64,000 nt of DNA from Larkinella sp049445795 (lineage in GTDB: Bacteria; Bacteroidota; Bacteroidia; Cytophagales; Spirosomataceae). The stretch is from NCBI RefSeq assembly GCF_049445795.1, contig NZ_JBMSDT010000018.1:1-64000 (forward strand), given 5' to 3'. This document shows, in pieces, positions 7,863-17,070 of this stretch. The position numbers were made by a program, and so were the translations under genes. A model generated the notes under the pieces. The model had not been told where the DNA came from. It saw only the letters and a list, made by a program, of their open reading frames with translations, and ran no database searches. Positions within the stretch are counted from its first letter, which is position 1. Each line of letters opens with the position of its first letter.

Positions 7863-8906
7863 TTAAACTACCTCTTCTGCCAAAACTTTGCAAATCTCTT
7901 TAGCCAACGTCGGCCCTTCGTAAATAAAACCCGTGTAGACCTGTACCAAACTGGCCCCGGCCCGCAATTTTTCGAGCGCATCCTCGGCCGAGGCAATGCC
8001 GCCGACCCCAATCACCGGGAAGGCATGACCCGACTGCTGACAAAGATAACGAATCACTTCCGTCGACCGATGTTTCAGGGGCGCTCCGCTGACACCCCCC
8101 GCGCCAATTTTTTCGACGGTTTCGGCGGGCGTTTGCAACCCATCACGGCTAATGGTGGTGTTGGTGGCAATGATGCCCGCAATGCGCGTCGTCCGGACGA
8201 TTTCGATGATGTCGTCCAGTTGACTGTCGGTCAGGTCGGGAGCAATTTTGAGCAGAATCGGTTTGGAAACCGGTTTTTGGCGGTTTTCGTCCTGCAACCG
8301 TTGCAGCAGCGCCATGAGCGGTTCTTTCTCCTGCAAGGCCCGAAGGCCCGGCGTGTTCGGTGAACTGACGTTGACCACGAAATAATCGACGGTATCGAAC
8401 AGGTCGTGGAAGCAGGCCAGGTAATCGTCCAGGGCGTTCTCGTTGGGCGTCGTTTTGTTTTTTCCGATGTTTCCACCAATGATCAGTTTCGGCCCGGTTT
8501 TGCGTTTTCGGAGCCGGTTGGCGGCTGCTTTCGCGCCTTCGTTGTTGAAGCCCATGCGGTTGATGAGGCCCTTGTCCGCTTTCAGGCGGAACAGCCGGGG
8601 CCGGTCGTTGCCGGGCTGGGGGCGGGGCGTTACGGTGCCGATTTCGATGAAACCGAAGCCCAGACACGCCAGTTCGTCGACCCATTCCGCATTTTTATCA
8701 AAACCGGCGGCCAGGCCTACGGGATTCGGGAACGTAATCCCAAAAAACTCGCGCTTCAGCCGGGGATCTTCGATGGTGAAGAGTTGGCGGGTCAGCCAGC
8801 GAAAACCGGGTAGAGCCAGCGAGATCTTCAGGAACGACGTAACAAAGTGATGGATTTGTTCGGCATCAAAGCGAAAGAGGAGAGGCAGGACGACGCGCTT
8901 GTACAT
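7863..8906 (-). CDS. pyrD: Quinone-dependent dihydroorotate dehydrogenase (class 2)
   Basis: The 347-residue enzyme oxidises dihydroorotate to orotate in pyrimidine synthesis and passes electrons to membrane quinones. Seen in the sequence are the N-terminal amphipathic helix region (MYKRVVLPLLFRFDAEQIHH), NPVGLAAGFDKNAEW, the catalytic-serine motif NVSSPNTPGLR and the FMN phosphate site GVGGIASAEDALEKL. The start at 8906 is chosen because the family begins at this helix; an upstream in-frame extension of 37 residues has no family resemblance. It is upstream of ftsK on the same strand. Confidence 0.95.
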   Translation of the reverse strand: MYKRVVLPLLFRFDAEQIHHFVTSFLKISLALPGFRWLTRQLFTIEDPRLKREFFGITFPNPVGLAAGFDKNAEWVDELACLGFGFIEIGTVTPRPQPGNDRPRLFRLKADKGLINRMGFNNEGAKAAANRLRKRKTGPKLIIGGNIGKNKTTPNENALDDYLACFHDLFDTVDYFVVNVSSPNTPGLRALQEKEPLMALLQRLQDENRQKPVSKPILLKIAPDLTDSQLDDIIEIVRTTRIAGIIATNTTISRDGLQTPAETVEKIGAGGVSGAPLKHRSTEVIRYLCQQSGHAFPVIGVGGIASAEDALEKLRAGASLVQVYTGFIYEGPTLAKEICKVLAEEVV

Positions 8907-9014
8907 ACCGCAAAGGTACAGCAGCGCGGGGGTGCCGTGCAAGCCGCCCGGTCGATAATTCGGAGCCTGCGCAACGACCGGACGGCGAATACGGTTTTTA
9001 GGTTCTACCCAAAT

Positions 9015-9054
9015 CAACCCGCTGTCAGGGGCTTCAACCGTTGACAGCGGGTTG
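9015..9054 (-). terminator. Hairpin after cysM
   Basis: CAACCCGCTGTC (9015-9026) and GACAGCGGGTTG (9043-9054) form a perfect 12-bp stem with a 16-base loop, six bases after the cysM stop. Confidence 0.65.
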
Positions 9055-9059
9055 TCTGA

Positions 9060-9935
9060 TTATTCACCAAACAGATCGGACGATAAATACCGGTCGCCCC
9101 GGTCGCAGATGATGCAGACGACAACGCCTTCGCTGAGTTCTTCAATCAGTTTGAGGGCTGCGTAAACGGCTCCGCCACTGCTCATCCCGGCAAAGACGCC
9201 TTCTTCCCGGGCGAGTCGGCGCGTCATCTGGGTGGCAGCTTCCTGAGAGACCTCGATCACCCGGTCGACCCGTTGGGGTTCATAAATTTTGGGCAGGTAC
9301 TCTTCAGGCCATTTCCGGATGCCGGGGATCTGCGCACCTTCCGACGGCTGGCAACCGACTATCTGAATTGCCGGGTTTTGTTCCTTTAAAAACCGGGACG
9401 TTCCCATAATGGTCCCGGTGGTGCCCATGGATGAAACGAAATGAGTAATTTTACTATGAGTATCTTGCCATATTTCAGGCCCGGTTGTGCGGTAATGAGC
9501 CAGGTAATTATCGGGGTTGGCAAATTGGTTAAGCAGGAAATAGTCTCCCTGAGCGGCTTTTTCTTCGGCGTAATCGCGAGCGCTCTCCATGGTTTCCATC
9601 AGCACAACGTTGGCCCCAAAAGCCTGCATGGTCAGAATGCGTTCGCGGGTCGAGTTCTTAGGTAAAACTAACTCAATGTCAACATTATAAAGCCGGGCGA
9701 TCATGGCAAGGGCAATGCCGGTATTCCCGCTGGTGGCTTCAATCAGTTTGGTGCCGGGCTTTAGATCACCCCGTTCGAGGGCTCCTTTGATCATGCTGTA
9801 AGCCGGACGGTCTTTCACGCTGCCACCGGGGTTGTGTCCCTCCATTTTGCCATACAACGTGACGTTCGGATTCGGATTAATGCGCTTTAACTCAACGAGT
9901 GGGGTATTACCAACAAAATCTAGTAGGGTTGCCAT
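9060..9935 (-). CDS. cysM: Cysteine synthase (O-acetylserine sulfhydrylase), CysM type
   Basis: The 291-residue PLP enzyme makes cysteine from O-acetylserine and sulfide or thiosulfate. The PLP lysine lies in GGSVKDRPAYSM, substrate binding is by EATSGNTGIALA, and the phosphate loop is GTTGTIMGTSRFL. Short CysM-like loops such as GIRKWPEEYLP favour cysteine synthase B over CysK. Start MATLLDFVGNTPLVEL at 9935 is chosen because it matches the family; a 12-residue upstream extension is unlikely. No other sulfur genes are adjacent. Confidence 0.93.
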   Translation of the reverse strand: MATLLDFVGNTPLVELKRINPNPNVTLYGKMEGHNPGGSVKDRPAYSMIKGALERGDLKPGTKLIEATSGNTGIALAMIARLYNVDIELVLPKNSTRERILTMQAFGANVVLMETMESARDYAEEKAAQGDYFLLNQFANPDNYLAHYRTTGPEIWQDTHSKITHFVSSMGTTGTIMGTSRFLKEQNPAIQIVGCQPSEGAQIPGIRKWPEEYLPKIYEPQRVDRVIEVSQEAATQMTRRLAREEGVFAGMSSGGAVYAALKLIEELSEGVVVCIICDRGDRYLSSDLFGE

Positions 9936-10102
9936 GGAAGAATGCGGAGAATAAGGCCGTTTCTGGAACAAACACGAAGCCGGTTTTCAAAGTTGCAGAC
10001 CTTTTAAATGTTACCGGAAATGGCCTTCAAGGAGAGTTAAATAGAGAAAAATAAATAAAGCGAAAATTTTTTTGCCGTTATTCCGTAAATTGTTGAAAAA
10101 AT

Positions 10103-10135
10103 TTTGCTTTTGTTGATAAATAAAACCCACTTTTG
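10103..10135 (+). promoter_or_regulatory. Promoter of the lone LytTR gene
   Basis: TTTG (10103-10106) and CACTTTTG (10128-10135, one mismatch to TAnnTTTG) are 21 bases apart in an A/T-rich stretch, 30 bases before the ATG. Confidence 0.45.
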
Positions 10136-10164
10136 TAACGAGTTACCATACAACGGCAGCGTAT

Positions 10165-10611
10165 ATGAAACAATCTCTTCAAGCGCCTACCCCGGCTCCT
10201 TTTTCAGAGCACCAGCTCCAGGCCGTCACTCGTCATCTGAATGTTCCTGATGTTGCCCTGCCGTTCTGGGGGCAGCGGAAGCGGATTCCTGCCTACCGGA
10301 TTACCTGGCTGGAAGGAAAAGGCAACTATACCGTGGTTCATTTCTGTGATGGCACCGAAATGATTGTTTCGCTGACGTTGAAAAAACTCGAAGGTCGTCT
10401 TTCGCCGGAGTTGTTTGTTCGACCTCATAAAAAGTGCATCATCAACCTTCTGTATTTGCAGGAGATCCGGTCCGGTAAAACAACCAGCATCTGTCTGGCA
10501 AATGGATGCGAAATCGAGGTGTCTCGCCGAAAGACGACGCAGTTCATGAAACTCGTAATCACATTTCAGCAGGAGTTTTTGCCGTTGAAAGTGTATTACG
10601 GCAACGCCTGA
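10165..10611 (+). CDS. Stand-alone LytTR DNA-binding regulator
   Basis: The 148-residue protein consists of a short N-terminal tail and one LytTR domain (about residues 45-135). Typical features are ITWLEGKGNYTVVHF, LTLKKLEGRLSPELFVRPHKKCIINL and the ending EIEVSRRK. There is no receiver domain, so it is not a classical response regulator. It could act on a signal made by another protein or be constitutively active. The gene is monocistronic: cysM diverges upstream and fadD converges downstream across a shared hairpin. It adds to the unusually many LytTR proteins in this window. The target is unknown. Confidence 0.85.
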   Translation: MKQSLQAPTPAPFSEHQLQAVTRHLNVPDVALPFWGQRKRIPAYRITWLEGKGNYTVVHFCDGTEMIVSLTLKKLEGRLSPELFVRPHKKCIINLLYLQEIRSGKTTSICLANGCEIEVSRRKTTQFMKLVITFQQEFLPLKVYYGNA

Positions 10612-10625
10612 ACGAAAAAAGAAAA

Positions 10626-10641
10626 GCGGTTTTTCAACCGC
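10626..10641. terminator. Bidirectional terminator between LytTR gene and fadD
   Basis: GCGGTT-tttc-AACCGC forms a 6-bp stem with an A-rich left side and T-rich right side, between convergent genes. Confidence 0.6.
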
Positions 10642-10652
10642 CCTTCTCTGTC

Positions 10653-12359
10653 CTATTTTTTATTCAACTTCGAGAGTTCTTCGTCCCGCAGCGGTCGGCG
10701 CAGGATTTTTCCTACGTTGCTTTTCGGCAATTCATTCCGAAATTCAATGTGGCGCGGTCGCTTGTAATTCGTTAATTGCTCTTTGCTGTACTTCAGAATA
10801 TCGTCGGCCGTCAGGTTAGGGTCTTTTTTCACGACAAAAATCTTGACGGCTTCGGTCGATTTATCGTCCGGAACACCGATACAGGCCACTTCCAGGACAC
10901 CGGGGCATTTGGCAATCACGTCCTCAATTTCGTTCGGGTATACGTTGAAGCCCGACACCAGGATCATGTCTTTCTTGCGGTCGACAATCCGGAAAAAACC
11001 ATCTTCGTCCATCACGCCAATATCCCCCGTTTTGAACCAGCCCTCTTCCAGCACCTTGGCGGTTTCATCGGGGCGGTTGTAGTAACCGGGAAACACCTGT
11101 GGTCCTTTGGCCCAGATTTCGCCGGGCATGCCCATCGGCGCTTCGGTGCCGTCTTCCTGCATAATTTTCAGTTCCGTACTGGGCCAGGGCAAGCCAATGG
11201 TCCCCAACCGGGCGGTGCCGTCGCAGGGGTTCGAGGCCAAAACCGGCGAGGTTTCCGAAAGTCCGTAACCTTCCGAGATGACCACGCCCGTCAACTTCTT
11301 CCAGCGCTCGGCCACCGCCGATTGCAGGGCCATCCCGCCCGCCGACGCAATGACCAGGTGACTGAAGTCGACCTCTGTGATGCGCGGGTGGTTGACCAGG
11401 CCGTTGTACAGCGTGTTCAGGCCGACAAACATGCTGAATTTGTATTTCTTCAGTTCGTCGATAAACGCGTTCATGTCGCGCGGATTGGTAATCAGGACGT
11501 TCAGACAGCCGCTTTTGAGGCCCAGAAACGCATTGACGGTCAGCGCATAAATGTGATAGAGCGGCAAGGGCGTGATCATGATGCACTGCGGGGCTTTGAT
11601 GCGGTCGATCTGCATCCAGTAATTTCCGGCTATCGTGTTGGCGACCACGTTCCGGTGCGTGAGCATGGCCCCTTTCGAGACGCCGGTGGTGCCGCCCGTA
11701 TATTGCACAAAGGCCAAATCAGAGCCAACCACCGACACTTTCTGCAACGGCTGGCGGCTTCCCCGACTCAGGGCTTCGTTGAACGAAACCGCCTTGGGCA
11801 GGTGGTAGGCCGGAACCATCTTTTTAACATACTTGACGACAGCATTGACAATCAGCTTCTTCGGGAAACCCAGCAAATCACCGATTTGGGTAATGATGAC
11901 GTGTTCAATGTCGGTCTGCTCGATGATTTTTTCCAGGTTCGCGGCAAAGTTGGCGAGGATCACAAGGGCTTTCGCGCCTGAATCCTTGAACTGGTGCTGC
12001 ATCTCGCGGGGCGTATACAGCGGATTGGTGTTCACCACCACCAGACCGGCCCGCAGAATACCGAAAATGGCAACCGGATATTGCAGCAAGTTTGGCATTT
12101 GTACCGCGACACGATCACCTTTCTGCAAGTTGAGGTCGTTCAGCAGATAAGAAGCAAAATCGCGCGAGAGCTTATCAATCTCCCGAAACGTTAGTTGCTT
12201 ATCCATGTTGGCGTAAGCGGCCCGGTCAGCGTATTTATGACAACCCTCATCGATCAGTTCGAGTAGGGAGGTGTACGAATCGGGATCTATATCGGTGGGA
12301 ATACCTTCGGGATAGTGTTTCAGCCAGGGGTAGGACTTGGCTGTCGTCAGGTCTTTCAT
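10653..12359 (-). CDS. fadD: Long-chain fatty acid-CoA ligase
   Basis: The 568-residue AMP-forming ligase activates fatty acids to acyl-CoA. The phosphate loop is VQYTGGTTGVSKGAMLTHRN, followed by the adenylate motif GYGLSETSP. The hinge region is GWFKTGDIGVMDEDG and VDRKKDMILVSGFNVYPNEIE, and a C-terminal lysine sits in PKSNVGKILRR. The start at 12359 (MKDLTTAKSYPW) is preferred over an 11-residue upstream extension because it matches the family N-terminus. No beta-oxidation genes are adjacent. Confidence 0.93.
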   Translation of the reverse strand: MKDLTTAKSYPWLKHYPEGIPTDIDPDSYTSLLELIDEGCHKYADRAAYANMDKQLTFREIDKLSRDFASYLLNDLNLQKGDRVAVQMPNLLQYPVAIFGILRAGLVVVNTNPLYTPREMQHQFKDSGAKALVILANFAANLEKIIEQTDIEHVIITQIGDLLGFPKKLIVNAVVKYVKKMVPAYHLPKAVSFNEALSRGSRQPLQKVSVVGSDLAFVQYTGGTTGVSKGAMLTHRNVVANTIAGNYWMQIDRIKAPQCIMITPLPLYHIYALTVNAFLGLKSGCLNVLITNPRDMNAFIDELKKYKFSMFVGLNTLYNGLVNHPRITEVDFSHLVIASAGGMALQSAVAERWKKLTGVVISEGYGLSETSPVLASNPCDGTARLGTIGLPWPSTELKIMQEDGTEAPMGMPGEIWAKGPQVFPGYYNRPDETAKVLEEGWFKTGDIGVMDEDGFFRIVDRKKDMILVSGFNVYPNEIEDVIAKCPGVLEVACIGVPDDKSTEAVKIFVVKKDPNLTADDILKYSKEQLTNYKRPRHIEFRNELPKSNVGKILRRPLRDEELSKLNKK

Positions 12360-12717
12360 GGGTTTACACAGTTTTTTGTAAAAATAAGACAAATTTGCAA
12401 ACCGCCTGCGTTTCCGTAAACTTTAATGCGGGTTTAGAAAACGGCAGCGAATGTATGTCAGGAACGTAACGTGTGGATCAGACGGATGCGGTTCGGCAAC
12501 AGAACTGACGGAATGCTGCAAAAGTAAACGCCAGCCGACGGTCAGACCAGGTAGAGTCGACAACTGGCCGCATACGATAAACAAGTAACGAAAAAAAACC
12601 GCCAAAAGGTTAACGACCGTCGGGAAGAGTTGTTTGGACCAGTCGCTAAATGGCTCTCTCTAAAAGCAGAAAAGGAAGGATGGGCCAAAACCGAATCCGG
12701 TTTTGGCCCGGAGATTT
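12360..12717. other. Intergenic stretch between fadD and argC
   Basis: The 358 bases hold the upstream region of fadD, which is A/T-rich near 12370-12400, and the argC hairpin near the right end. Short open frames here show no family resemblance. I see no RNA gene. Confidence 0.5.
12682..12709 (-). terminator. argC terminator
   Basis: GGGCCAAAACCG and CGGTTTTGGCCC form a perfect 12-bp stem with a 4-base loop, eight bases past the argC stop, followed on the minus strand by a T-rich stretch. Confidence 0.75.
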
Positions 12718-13701
12718 TTAGAAGGCAACCGGTTTCAGCCGAAGCCCGGTATCTTCCGGCACCCCGAACAACAGGTTCATGTTCTGAACGGCCTGTCCCG
12801 AAGCGCCTTTGGTAAGGTTATCGATAATGCTGGTAACCAGCAACTGGCCATCGTGCAGTTCCAGGTGAAGCAGGCATTTGTTCGTATTGACCACCTGCTT
12901 CACATCCACCGGCGCGTCGCTGAGGTGCGTGAATGGGTGCGGCTGATAATAGCTGCCGAAAAGCTGTTTGGCTTCTTCCAGACTACCGGCGTAGGGCGTG
13001 TAGACATTGGCCATAATGCCGCGCGTGAAGTCGCCCCGGTAGGGCACGAAATGAATGGCCGGCGCAAAACCGGGTTGCAGGGCGGTCAGGCTCTGGCGAA
13101 TTTCTTTCAAATGCTGGTGCGTAAAGGCTTTGTAAATTGACACGTTGTTGTTCCGCCAGGTGAAGTGCGTCGTCGAACTCAGCGCCTGCCCCGCACCGGT
13201 CGAGCCGGTAATGGCGCTGACCTGAATGGCGTCGGTCAGTAAACCGGCTTTGGCGAGCGGAAGCAGGGCGAGTTGGATGCTGGTGGCAAAACAACCCGGA
13301 TTGGCAATTTTCGTCGCCGACGGAATGCGCTCGCGCTGCAATTCGGGCAAGCCGTACACAAAACCGTTCGATTCGTCGCGGAAGTCGGTGCTGAGGTCGA
13401 TGACGTTCAGCGAATCCGGAATCGGGTTTTCGGCCAGAAACTTCGCCGATTCGCCGTGGCCGGAGCAGAGGAAAATCACGTCCAGGCCAGGCTGCCGGAC
13501 TAGCTCGCGGGTATCGTCGCCCGAAAACGTCAGGTCCGTATCGCCCAGCAAGTCGGTATGCGTGCTGTAAACCGGTTTTCCGGCCTGGCTTTTACTGTGA
13601 ACAAACGCGATCTGGGCGTTGGGGTGGTTGATCAAAATGCGCAGCAATTCGCCACCGGTGTAGCCTGCTCCGCCAATAATGCCGATCTGAATGGTACTCA
13701 T
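12718..13701 (-). CDS. argC: N-acetyl-gamma-glutamyl-phosphate reductase (or succinyl equivalent)
   Basis: The 327-residue enzyme reduces the acylglutamyl phosphate to the semialdehyde in arginine synthesis. The NADP loop is GIIGGAGYTGGELLRIL at the N-terminus and the catalytic cysteine lies in IANPGCFATSIQLAL. The start at 13701 (MSTIQIGIIGG) overlaps the preceding glycosyltransferase stop by 4 bases (ATGA), which indicates coupling. Bacteroidota often use N-succinyl rather than N-acetyl intermediates; which applies here cannot be told from ArgC. Confidence 0.94.
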   Translation of the reverse strand: MSTIQIGIIGGAGYTGGELLRILINHPNAQIAFVHSKSQAGKPVYSTHTDLLGDTDLTFSGDDTRELVRQPGLDVIFLCSGHGESAKFLAENPIPDSLNVIDLSTDFRDESNGFVYGLPELQRERIPSATKIANPGCFATSIQLALLPLAKAGLLTDAIQVSAITGSTGAGQALSSTTHFTWRNNNVSIYKAFTHQHLKEIRQSLTALQPGFAPAIHFVPYRGDFTRGIMANVYTPYAGSLEEAKQLFGSYYQPHPFTHLSDAPVDVKQVVNTNKCLLHLELHDGQLLVTSIIDNLTKGASGQAVQNMNLLFGVPEDTGLRLKPVAF

Positions 13702-14948
13702 AAAGTTTGGTAGAGCCTGATGTGCTCCTGAATGAAACGCTCCCACGAGAACAATTGTGCCCGTTGAAGCGCTTTGGTTGCTAATTCATTGCGTACGTCC
13801 GCCGAGCCAACGACCCACAGCATAGCCTGGGCCAGCGCGTCGGCGTCGGTGGGCGGTATCTGAAGGGCCGCGTCGCCGACCACTTCCGGCAACGACGAGA
13901 CATTCGACGTAATCACCGGCAAACCGCATTGCAGGGCTTCCAGCGGAGGCAGCCCAAAGCCCTCGAAGAGCGACGGATACACAAATGCCAGCGCCCCCGA
14001 GTAGATGGCCGCCAGATCGTCGTCGGGCACAAAACCGGTAAAAACCAGCCGCGACCGAATCCGCTCGTTCTTCGCCAGTTTCGGCAAGACCTGATCCATT
14101 TTCCAGCCTTTGGTGCCCACCAGCACCAGCTTGATTTCCGACGGTAGCTCACCGCTCTCGGCTAATTGCACGAAACAGCGAATCAGGTGGTCGAGGTTCT
14201 TGCGGGGTTCGAGCGTGGCCAGACTGAGCAAGTACGGTTCGCTGCCCAGCCCAAACCGTTGCTGCGTCGCCTGAATCCGGGCAGTATCCGTAACCGGGTA
14301 AAACAAGTCCGGGGAAGCCGCCAGATGGATGGGCGTCACGCGGTTCGGGTCAAAACCAGTATACTGGCAAAAGTCGTCTTTAGTGGCCTGCGAAACCGTA
14401 ATCACCTGCGCGTCGGGCGGCAGCGTGCTGATGGCATCTTTGACGGCCCGCTCGCCCGCCGGAAACCATTCGGGGTGGTGAATCGGAATCAGATCATGCA
14501 CCGTCAGCACTTTCCGGATGTGGGGCATGCGCCCGATGTCGTCCGGGATCGCGAAAAACGGCGAGTGATAAATGGCCCCTGACGGCAAGCGTTCGGCCAA
14601 AAAACGGGCCTCCTCGGCCTTCAGCGCCTTCCGGCTGCGGTAAAACACCTGCCGGATGACTTTCGATGGCAGACGCTGGGGCGCAAACGGCCTGAGCAGA
14701 GCGTTCTCAAAACCGGCCCAGCCCAGGTCCACCGACCGGTTGACGAGCGGAGGAGCTTTCTCCCCAAACGTTTCGCGCGCATACCGCAGGGTCTCGGCCA
14801 CGTGCGTCGGAGCCGCCAGCGAGAGCCGGACCTGCGCCGATTCGTGCAGCCCCCGGATCAATTGCTCGGCCACGCGCCCCACGCCCGTTTTGGCCTGACG
14901 GTAATAAAACCCAATCCCCGGTAAGCTGGCGTCGATGATTACGTCCAA
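13698..14948 (-). CDS. Family 4 glycosyltransferase inserted in the arginine block
   Basis: The 416-residue GT-B enzyme has the nucleotide-sugar site motif ATLEPRKNLDHLIRCF and the E-x7-E region PSLFEGFGLPPLEAL near the C-terminus. It has no signal peptide or membrane segment. There is no ATG at the N-terminus. TTG at 14948 (MDVIIDASLPG) is taken because the frame upstream runs into an intergenic repeat. It sits between argG and argC, overlapping argC by 4 bases, although nothing suggests a role in arginine synthesis. The donor and acceptor are unknown. Confidence 0.85.
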   Translation of the reverse strand: MDVIIDASLPGIGFYYRQAKTGVGRVAEQLIRGLHESAQVRLSLAAPTHVAETLRYARETFGEKAPPLVNRSVDLGWAGFENALLRPFAPQRLPSKVIRQVFYRSRKALKAEEARFLAERLPSGAIYHSPFFAIPDDIGRMPHIRKVLTVHDLIPIHHPEWFPAGERAVKDAISTLPPDAQVITVSQATKDDFCQYTGFDPNRVTPIHLAASPDLFYPVTDTARIQATQQRFGLGSEPYLLSLATLEPRKNLDHLIRCFVQLAESGELPSEIKLVLVGTKGWKMDQVLPKLAKNERIRSRLVFTGFVPDDDLAAIYSGALAFVYPSLFEGFGLPPLEALQCGLPVITSNVSSLPEVVGDAALQIPPTDADALAQAMLWVVGSADVRNELATKALQRAQLFSWERFIQEHIRLYQTL

Positions 14949-15049
14949 TCGATAAATGAATATCGAATAATGAATAATGAATATTGAATAACGAAATCAA
15001 GCAGCGCCACTTCAACATTCGTTATTCGCTGTTCATTATTCATTATTCA
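14949..15049. repeat. Intergenic inverted repeat of GAATAATGAA-like units
   Basis: The left half (14951-14994) is a run of GAATAATGAAT/GAATATCGAATA-type units and the right half (15013-15055) is its approximate reverse complement. It fills the whole gap between argG and the glycosyltransferase gene and would form a long imperfect hairpin in the transcript. The same unit type is seen at 3.3 kb and 62.7 kb. Confidence 0.75.
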
Positions 15050-16255
15050 TTATTTAACCTGGCTTTCTTTCACTTTCTCATAAATCATCACCTGATTCGA
15101 CATGACTTTCGAGAAGCCGCGCACATCTTCGCCGGTCCAGGCGTTGTTCATTTCGCCGTAGCTGCCGAACGCCGATGACATCAGATCGAACGGCGATTCG
15201 ATGCCGAGCACCTGGAAGCGGTAGGGCGCCAGCAACACATGTACTTTGCCCGTCACGTGCCCCTGCGTATCGCTTAGGAAGGTTTCGATGTTGCGCATGA
15301 CCGGGTCCAGAAACTGGCCTTCGTGCAGCATCGTGCCGTACCAGTTGGCCATCTGGTCTTTCCAGTATTGCTGCCATTTGGTCAGGACGTGCTTTTCGAT
15401 GGCGTGGTGGGCCTTCAGGATAATCAGCGGAGCCGGAGCTTCGAAGCCCACGCGGCCTTTAATGCCGATGATGGTGTCGCCCACGTGAATGTCGCGCCCG
15501 ATGCCGAACGGTCCGGCCAGTTCGGTCAGTTGCTGAATGGCCTGGATCGGGTTGCCGGCGGGTTCGTCGCCGATACCGACCAACTCGCCTTTTTCAAAAT
15601 GCAGCGTGATCTGCTCCGGCTCGGTTTTGGTTACCTGCGTCGGCCAGGCCGATTCGGGCAGAAAACCGTGCGACGTCAGCGTTTCGCGGCCCCCGACCGA
15701 GGTTCCCCACAAGCCTTTGTTGATCGAATAAGCGGCTTTATGCCACTCCTGATCGACCCCTTTGGATTTGAGGTATTCGATTTCGGCTTCGCGCGAGAGT
15801 CGCAGGTCGCGGATCGGCGTAATGATCTCGGCCTCGGGCGCAATGATGCGGAACGCCATGTCGAACCGAACCTGGTCGTTGCCCGCGCCGGTGCTGCCGT
15901 GCGCAATGGCGTTGGCGCCGATGTTCCGGGCGTATTCGGCTACGGCAATGGCCTGAAAAATCCGCTCGGCACTGACACTCAACGGATAGGTGTTATTTTT
16001 CAGGACGTTACCAAAAACCAGGTATTTCAAACATTGCTGGTAATAGTCCTCGGTTTTGGCAATGGTCGCGTGGCTTTTGACGCCCAGCGAATACGCCCGC
16101 GCTTCGATGGCTTGCAGGTCCGCTTCCGAAAAACCGCCGGTGTCGACCAGCACGGAATGGATTTCATACCCCAGATCTTCAGACAGGTACTTTACACAAA
16201 ACGAGGTGTCGAGACCTCCGCTAAACGCAAGAACTACTTTTTTCGGTTGAGACAT
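15050..16255 (-). CDS. argG: Argininosuccinate synthase
   Basis: The 401-residue enzyme joins citrulline and aspartate with ATP in arginine synthesis. The ATP pyrophosphatase loop LAFSGGLDTSFCVKYL is at the N-terminus, with citrulline/aspartate-binding segments such as GSTGAGNDQVRFD. It follows the acyltransferase gene (about 110 bases away) on the same strand and precedes the glycosyltransferase and argC. That order (acyltransferase, argG, argC) is typical of Bacteroidota arginine blocks. The usual following genes argD and argF are not here. Confidence 0.96.
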   Translation of the reverse strand: MSQPKKVVLAFSGGLDTSFCVKYLSEDLGYEIHSVLVDTGGFSEADLQAIEARAYSLGVKSHATIAKTEDYYQQCLKYLVFGNVLKNNTYPLSVSAERIFQAIAVAEYARNIGANAIAHGSTGAGNDQVRFDMAFRIIAPEAEIITPIRDLRLSREAEIEYLKSKGVDQEWHKAAYSINKGLWGTSVGGRETLTSHGFLPESAWPTQVTKTEPEQITLHFEKGELVGIGDEPAGNPIQAIQQLTELAGPFGIGRDIHVGDTIIGIKGRVGFEAPAPLIILKAHHAIEKHVLTKWQQYWKDQMANWYGTMLHEGQFLDPVMRNIETFLSDTQGHVTGKVHVLLAPYRFQVLGIESPFDLMSSAFGSYGEMNNAWTGEDVRGFSKVMSNQVMIYEKVKESQVK

Positions 16256-16365
16256 TACAGTGAACGATGGAACGAATGGGAATAAGGTTGCAAAACTAAA
16301 AAATCCCTTCCAGCCGACCGCCGAAAGGGACTTAAAATCACTTGACTACAAGCAGAATGACTCCA

Positions 16366-17070
16366 TTACCCGACGGTTTCCAGTTCCCGTTCGGGTTTCC
16401 TCGTCCGCGGACGATCCTGAAAACGCATCAAAATGCGTTGTTTGATGCGCATCCAGCGCTCGTACAGCTTGGATTCTTTGAGAAAATTCCACTTTTCGGG
16501 TTTCTCCGTTTTTTTATGCTGTTCCGGATCGTACAGCATGCCTGTACACAGGCAGTGCTTCCGGTTGGTCCGGGTCAGAATGTCGTAATTGACGCAGCTT
16601 GAACAGCCTTTCCAGAACGCATCGTCGGCCGGTAACTCGCTGAATGTCACGGGTTCGTAGCCCAGGTCCGAGTTGATCTTCATCACGGCCAGGTTGGTTG
16701 TCAGGCCGATGATTTTGGCATCCGGGTATTTGGTGCGGGATAGCTTAAAGGCCGCGTTTTTAATGCGGGTGGCAATCCCGCTTTTCCGGTGGTCGGGATG
16801 CACGATCAGGCCTGAGTTGGCCACGAACTTGCCGTGCTCCCAGGTTTCGATGTAGCAGAAACCGACCCATTCGCCATCCTTTGTGGTGGCCACAATCGCT
16901 TTCCCCTCCAGCATCTTCTCCATCAGGTACAAAGGCGAGCGTTTGGCAATGCCCGTACCCCGCGCCTTGGCGCTTTCTTCCATCTGTTTGCAGATCGTTT
17001 CGGCCAGTTGAAGGTGGTTTTCGTCGGCGACCTGAACTACATAAGTATCGTTGTTTATGTCGGGAATCAT
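16366..17070 (-). CDS. GNAT acyltransferase of the arginine block, likely acylglutamate synthase
   Basis: The 234-residue protein has a GNAT domain with the acyl-CoA loop VHPDHRKSGIATRI (residues 90-103). Its C-terminal extension carries four cysteines in a metal-site-like pattern: Cys156-x2-Cys159 and Cys173-x-Cys175. The start at 17070 (MIPDINNDTYVV) is chosen because the region upstream has no family likeness. In Bacteroidota a GNAT gene in front of argG is thought to supply the first step, N-acylation of glutamate, in place of ArgA/ArgJ. That role is from context and known gene order, not shown by the sequence. Confidence 0.75.
   Translation of the reverse strand: MIPDINNDTYVVQVADENHLQLAETICKQMEESAKARGTGIAKRSPLYLMEKMLEGKAIVATTKDGEWVGFCYIETWEHGKFVANSGLIVHPDHRKSGIATRIKNAAFKLSRTKYPDAKIIGLTTNLAVMKINSDLGYEPVTFSELPADDAFWKGCSSCVNYDILTRTNRKHCLCTGMLYDPEQHKKTEKPEKWNFLKESKLYERWMRIKQRILMRFQDRPRTRKPERELETVG

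Noticed and set aside
10776..11981. Long open frame opposite fadD, and similar long frames opposite ftsK, argG, the molybdoenzyme and the HEAT protein
   Set aside because: They are mirror images of GC-rich codon use in well-supported genes and show no domain.
12423..12605. Sixty-codon minus-strand frame in the fadD-argC gap
   Set aside because: Composition and residue pattern are not protein-like and there is no start or promoter context.
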